Shown here piece after piece: positions 59,111 through 64,000 of a stretch of 64,000 nt of DNA. Numbering within the stretch: position 1 is the first letter of the stretch; every line of letters begins with the position of its first letter. This DNA is from Proteles cristata cristata (taxonomy: Eukaryota > Chordata > Mammalia > Carnivora > Hyaenidae), in the NCBI GenBank assembly GCA_017311185.1, contig JAESUZ010000346.1:186001-250000 (forward strand). Reading direction: 5' to 3'. The notes under the pieces are model-generated. The model saw nothing but the letters and a program-made list of their open reading frames with translations. It was not told where the DNA came from and did not search any database. The position numbers and the translations under genes were made by a program.

Positions 59111-59805
59111 CCACAGCAGGCAGACTGGGGAAGAGAAGTTTGGGTTCCACCCTGAAGGTTGTGGGGAGACCAGATTTTCAATGTGACACTGGCCCAGGTG
59201 TAGACCTACAACCATGTGCGCTCCGTCCCAGGTGCTGTCAGCAGCCTGACGAAGTCTCGGTTCCCAGGCAGAACCAAACTTGTGAGTGTAGTGTTACGGA
59301 CATCTAAAAGGGTTAGACCACTCATCCCTGTCCCCAGGTGGTGGCTGGTTGGGTCCCTGAAGCAACATTGCTACCTAGCTGGAGGGGATCCACCCCTTAG
59401 GGTATTCATTCAATACTTGATTCCTTTTCTTTCTCCTCTTTCTTTGATGCCTTGGAGAAGCTGATAAAGGCTGTGAACCCTCTCCACCCCAACCCCCCCC
59501 CCCAACAAAATGTACACATTCCTGAAGTAATGCCTCCAATTTCAAGGCCTTCATTAGAACTTCCAAAGGGCTTTCTTGGAGCTGAAGGTAATTGCCTCTG
59601 CTTTCTCTGGAAGGTCATCTCCACAAGGGCACATGGGTGCGTCTGCCCTGGATCTGGAAGGATGGACAGGATGGCCTCCCTCCCTGCCGAAGCCCAGCAC
59701 ACCGCTAGGAAAGGCCACCCCAGATCCCCCACCTCTGGCCCTCAGGTTTCGCCTCTGTAGAAAGCTGATTTCTAAGCATGGTGCCCAGTGATCCTCACCC
59801 TTCTT
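59110..59805. other. No gene recognised
   Basis: Short open frames exist on both strands but none matches a known protein or has convincing splice signals. Confidence 0.35.
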
Positions 59806-59807
59806 TT

Positions 59808-60038
59808 AAAAATTTTTTTCATGTTTATTTATTTTTGAGATTGAGAGAGAGACAGAGAGACAGAGACAGAGAGACAGAGCGTGAGTTGGGGAGGGGCAGA
59901 GAGAGAGGGAGACACACAACTCAAAACAAGCTCCAGCTCTGAGCTGTCAGCACAGAGCCTGATGCAGGGCTTGAACCCGTGAGATCTTGACTTGAGCTGA
60001 AGTCAGATGCTTAACTGACTAAGCCACCCAGGCTCCCT
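59808..60038 (-). mobile_element. SINEC
   Basis: Reverse copy with a (GAGACA)n-like body; ends 'gccacccaggctccc'. Confidence 0.9.
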
Positions 60039-60319
60039 GACCCTCACCCTTTTATATTCCTCCCGCCTCTAGGGTGTGGTGGGTCATGTGAACATGATAA
60101 GATACCACTCCTATAACATGTTAAGTTATATTGTTATACATGAGTTTAAATTCACCCCTTCTATCTTAACCCAGAGATTACCTTCTGGGCCTGCACTGAG
60201 GGCTACGTGACTATCCTCAGGGGCAAGGGGAAAAAAAATAAGGGGGCAAGGGGAAAAAAATAAGAAGACAAGGGTTAATGTCTTTTGATAATGGCTGTTT
60301 ATGATACATTATATGATAC

Positions 60320-60408
60320 AGCCCTATATGAGCTTGAACTCATGAACCTCGAGGTTATGACCTGAGCCGAAGTTGGATGCCCAACCAACTGAGCCACCCA
60401 GGTGCCCT
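60320..60408 (-). mobile_element. SINEC tRNA-like end fragment
   Basis: Only the head portion remains: 'gagcttgaactcatgaacct' to 'gccacccaggtgccc'. Confidence 0.8.
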
Positions 60409-60689
60409 CTGTCACATGAGCCCTTTAAAAAGCAGAGAATGTTCTCTGCTCTTCCCAGAGGAGGAATCAGAGGTTGGAAGTGGGAAGGGGGTTTGAAGAT
60501 TCCTACCACGGGGTCCAAATGAAAGCCCAGTCTGGCTGAACACTTGATTTTGCTTTTGCAAAACCCTAAGCACAGAACTCAGTCAAGCCTGCCTGGACTT
60601 CTAACCTGCGCTAAAACATAAGAACTGGGTGTTATTTTAGGGGCTGACTTTGTGGTCTTTTGTGAAGCAGGGTTAGAAAAGCGGTAGAG

Positions 60690-60907
60690 GGGAGATGCCT
60701 GGGTGGCTCAGTCAGTTAAGCGACCGACTTCAGCTCAGGTCATGATCTCGTGGTTCGTGGTTTCGAGCCCTTTCCGGCTGTGCGCTGACAGCCAGCTCAG
60801 AGCCTGGAGCCTGCTTCAGATTCTGTGTCTCCCTCTCTCTCTGACCCTCCCTTGCTCACGCTGTCTCTCTCAGAAATATATAAAAAAACATTAAAAAAAA
60901 AAAAAAA
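60690..60907 (+). mobile_element. SINEC
   Basis: Full copy, head 'ggagatgcctgggtggctc', long A tail. Confidence 0.93.
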
Positions 60908-61299
60908 GCTGTTGGGGCCCTGCTACTGCTTCTTCCTTAACCAGGCCGAGGGGTGTTCCCCAAGGAGCTCAATGAACACACATCTGCAGCCCCACGATTC
61001 CTGAAATCCCTGGCTTCACTTGGTGCCCAACCCTGGGCCCTGCCTCTGCGGGATTCCAGGGGCCCCCGTCTGCCCACAGGAGCCCCCGCCCGCAGGGGAA
61101 GCCAGGCCCCTCCACTGCTAGCCACGTTTCGGCACACGTTCGGGCACACAGAGGCCAGCGAGCTGCAGGTAGGAGGGTAAGGGGGCACAAGTCTCACTGT
61201 GGGGGTCTAGGACGGCGTCCTGTCTAGATGCACGTCGTCATCAACACGGTAGAGGCGGCTGGGAGTTGCTCTATGTCTACTGCTTCCTTTGGCTCACAT

Positions 61300-61560
61300 G
61301 CTTTCTGGGCCTGACTTCCGGCTAGCTGCGAGATCCCCAGGGAGCACTGCGTTTCCGGTCCCTCTTGCTGCGGGGTGTGCTCACTCGACTGGGTTCTTCC
61401 GGCCGGTGACAGAGGAGTAGAACGCAGTATGCAATGCTCTGGGCATGCGCAGTTCAAGGGGAGTCGGTGGACGCGCCTTTGGCCCTGGTCCTTTTCCCGT
61501 GACTTCTGCTGTGGGCAGCGGGGAGAGGCCAACTTGAACCAGCGGATGAGAGCAGCACCT
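61300..61560. promoter_or_regulatory. GC-rich, promoter-like patch with NRF1-type site
   Basis: Locally enriched in CG, with an NRF1-like GCATGCGCA at 61443-61451 and ETS-type ACTTCCGG (about 61315) and CTTCCGG (about 61397). No first exon is identified. It might serve a gene outside the window. Confidence 0.3.
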
Positions 61561-61577
61561 TAAGAAAGGCAGAACAT

Positions 61578-61798
61578 GGGGCGCCTGGGTGGCTTAGTCG
61601 GTTGAGCGTCCGACTTTCGCTTAGGTCATGATCTCGCAGTTCGTGGGTTCGAGCCCCGCGTCGGGCTCTGTGCTGACTGCCAGCTCAGAGCCTGGAGCCT
61701 GTTTCAGTCTGTGACTCCCTCTCTCTCTGACCCTCCCCTGCTCGTGCTGCCTCTCTCTCCTAGAAATAAATAAAACATTAAAAAAAAAAAAAAAAAAA
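61578..61798 (+). mobile_element. SINEC, young, with target duplication
   Basis: aaaggcagaaca precedes the head and follows the A tail; near-consensus internal sequence. Confidence 0.95.
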
Positions 61799-61799
61799 G

Positions 61800-63100
61800 G
61801 CAGAACAAGACTGTAGGAGCCTGCCCCCCCGCCCCCTCCCCGCCAGGAGCAGATCCACCCCCTCCCCCACACCCCAGCTGAGACTCCTGACTAACAAAGA
61901 AACTTCTCTTGTTCGAGTCCAGAGGGTCTCTTTTACCCCAAGCGGACGTATATTCTCATGAACCCAGCAGGGTGGTTTGATGACCACAGTGGAATCAGTC
62001 CATCCAACAGAGGGTTGCATTTTCCTGTTCCACCTCCATACACCACTAAAATAACAGTAACAGACCAAAGAAGCTTAGAACCGCAAGAGCAGAGAGGAGA
62101 GGGAAGGGGACAGTAACACGCTATTAGGAGCCAGAAATCACAGGGACATGTGGTTCCCCGCTTAGCAGTCCCGAGAAAGCGGAATCTTAAGTTGTCAGTG
62201 GAGGAGGCGAGAAGGAGGCAGCTCTGCCCTGGACGACCCCCAAGGGCTCAGCTTCTGGAAGGTGGCATTGGCTCTACGTAGAGCAGCACAAGTCTGTGGG
62301 ATGTCTGTTCAGGAATGAGGCAGATCACCAGAGACCCCGTCCAGCGGCCGACTGGCGCTTGATTTGGGGCAAGGCTGGGTCTCGGGGATGAGGGGCACCA
62401 GGTACCGCTGAGAGCAGGCCCTTCGTGCTAGAACTGGGTTCTCATACAAGCGTTGAGACCCTCGACCTTCATTGCTAGGTACCCAGAATGCTGTGGCCCA
62501 GAATAAAGGGAGGAAGCTTCTTCTCGGGAATCTTACCAGCCCAAGAAAAGAAATGCTCTCATTCTGGCACGGGGCGGGGGCGGGGGTGGGGGTGGGGGGT
62601 GGTCATCGAAAGGCTCTGCCAGATCACAGTATGGTCCCCGAGTGGGCAAGAGTCACCCCTGAGGCAGAGCCTGACGTCAGACATCTATGAAGGCTCAGAC
62701 ACGAAAAAGAAGCAGTGTTTCTGGCCCTCTCTATCCTTTCGCCCCCAGCCCTGAGATACTCACCTTCTGCCCGAAATGCAGTTTCATCACTGGCTTCCCC
62801 ACCTGAGAGGAGAGGGATCACGGGGGACCACAGTGGCTGGTCTGAGAGTGTGGAAAGCGGTGGGTACAGAGAGGGATCCTGAGGCGAGGGGGGATTGCAG
62901 TCGGCCCAGGAGGGATGCGGATGGAAGTGCTATGACTCCCATTAGCACCCAGTCTGGGGGAGAGAAGAAGGGGAGCCCTGTGCCATCTCCCTGAGTCCCC
63001 ACAGTGACTTCTGAGACACCTGTAAGGCGCCCTGGATACTCCCAGGGCAACTTAAAAGTGCTGGAACAGAAAGGTCAAGACAAATAACATGAAAAACACA
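61800..63100. other. No gene recognised; G-rich tract at 62571
   Basis: Unique-looking sequence. The only notable feature is the run of guanine blocks at 62571-62602. Short frames have no recognisable product. Confidence 0.4.
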
Positions 63101-63108
63101 TGTACTAT

Positions 63109-63332
63109 GGGGCGCCTGGGTGGCTCAGTCAGTTAACTGTCCATCTTTCAGCTCATGTCATGATCTTCCTGTCTGTGAGTTCGAGCCCCGCGTCGTGCTC
63201 TGTGCCGACAGCTCAGAGCCTGGAGCCAGCTTTGGATTCTGTGGCTCCCTCTCTCTCTGCCCTTCCCCTGCTTCCGCTCTCTCCCGCTCTCTCATTCTCA
63301 CTCAAAAATAAATAAACATTAGGAAAAAAATT
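63109..63332 (+). mobile_element. SINEC
   Basis: Head 'ggggcgcctgggtggctcag' and tail 'aaaaataaataaacatta'. Confidence 0.93.
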
Positions 63333-63334
63333 TT

Positions 63335-64000
63335 AAAACCCCAAATCTACTATGGCGTGCTGTCAGAGTCACGCTCCAGCCACTCCAGGGGTCCCTGAAG
63401 GATGGACGGTGTCGGCGAGAGAGTGAGAGAGACCCAAGATTCTTTCTAGTCACCAGGCAGGCATCTCTACACTGACTGAGACTTAGCTTTATTTATGGTT
63501 AAGTGTATGGGGAATAGCACAGAAGTGGCATTTGCCTTAGACAATGATTTTCGATGACAAATTTCTTTGATATGTAAAAATTTCCAAGAACCTAGATTTG
63601 TAGAAGACTCAGGCATACCTTTATCAATAGTGATTGATGCAGGTGATTTAGATGCTTATCTTATGGGGGAAGGAAGGTATCTTTAGCCTTCAAATACAAA
63701 CAAGACTGTCTTTAGCATAGCAAAGGCAAAAGTTAGTTCTTTGTGAGCAGGGGTCCATAGCCTGTTTGCTTAAGGGGAAGTATTAAGAAAAACAGGATTT
63801 TCAGGAACCGTAATGTTTGCTCCCATGATCACAAAAGAAGTTCCTATAATAAGTTCCTTCACAAGGTGCAATCAGTATGTCAAGGCCAGAATAGGTCACT
63901 CTGAATGCCAATCAATAAGGTGCTGTGGGGTCAGGGTCAGTGCTCAAGCAGAAACAATTGAGTGGGGGGTGGATATCGGTCATCATCTGCCGGCAAGAGA
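63335..64000. other. Unassigned AT-rich end of window
   Basis: No exon or named repeat. A reversed AATAAA-type signal (TTTATT near 63491) in an LTR-like context hints at a minus-strand LTR, but support is weak. Confidence 0.25.

Overview
This is vertebrate nuclear DNA from a carnivore, most probably a felid. The diagnostic signal is a dense population of tRNA-Lys-derived SINEC (CAN) elements. Each has a 5' head reading GGGGCGCCTGGGTGGCTCAG, a CT-rich body and an A-rich tail, and many still have intact target-site duplications. A carnivore-type L1 3' end is also present. The gene order matches mammalian 14q32-like synteny: OTUB2, then DDX24, then the IFI27/ISG12 family. Coding DNA is only a few percent of the window; most of the rest is repeats of several ages.

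Layout: (1) 1-120 is the C-terminal coding end of OTUB2 (+), followed by a long 3' UTR that may run to about 3.9 kb. (2) About 4.5-24.16 kb is DDX24 (-), a DEAD-box RNA helicase. I resolved one untranslated exon and eight coding exons. They splice in a single frame to 851 aa and contain every helicase motif. DDX24 and OTUB2 are convergent and end within about 0.7 kb of each other. (3) 23.7-24.35 kb is a CpG-island promoter for DDX24. In other mammals this site also drives the divergent gene IFI27L1. (4) 24.4-49.9 kb has no intact gene. It holds SINEs, L1 and L2 fragments, old MaLR/ERVL LTRs and a cluster of solo-LTR-like elements at 34-39.4 kb. At 43.4-44.35 kb it also contains a decayed ISG12-family gene, probably the remains of IFI27L1. 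(5) About 50.0-58.15 kb is an IFI27 (ISG12a)-like gene (+). It has a putative interferon-responsive promoter with an inverted pair of ISRE half-cores, a non-coding first exon and five predicted coding exons, all joined by phase-1 introns. (6) 58.2-64 kb has no recognised gene; it holds repeats, a strong G-quadruplex tract and a small GC-rich promoter-like patch near 61.3-61.5 kb.

The genes do not form an operon-like system. The biology of interest is the ISG12 cluster: one paralogue appears lost, while the surviving one has an unusually long N-terminal region built from in-frame cassette exons. I see no CRISPR array, no prokaryotic feature and no convincing new multi-gene system.
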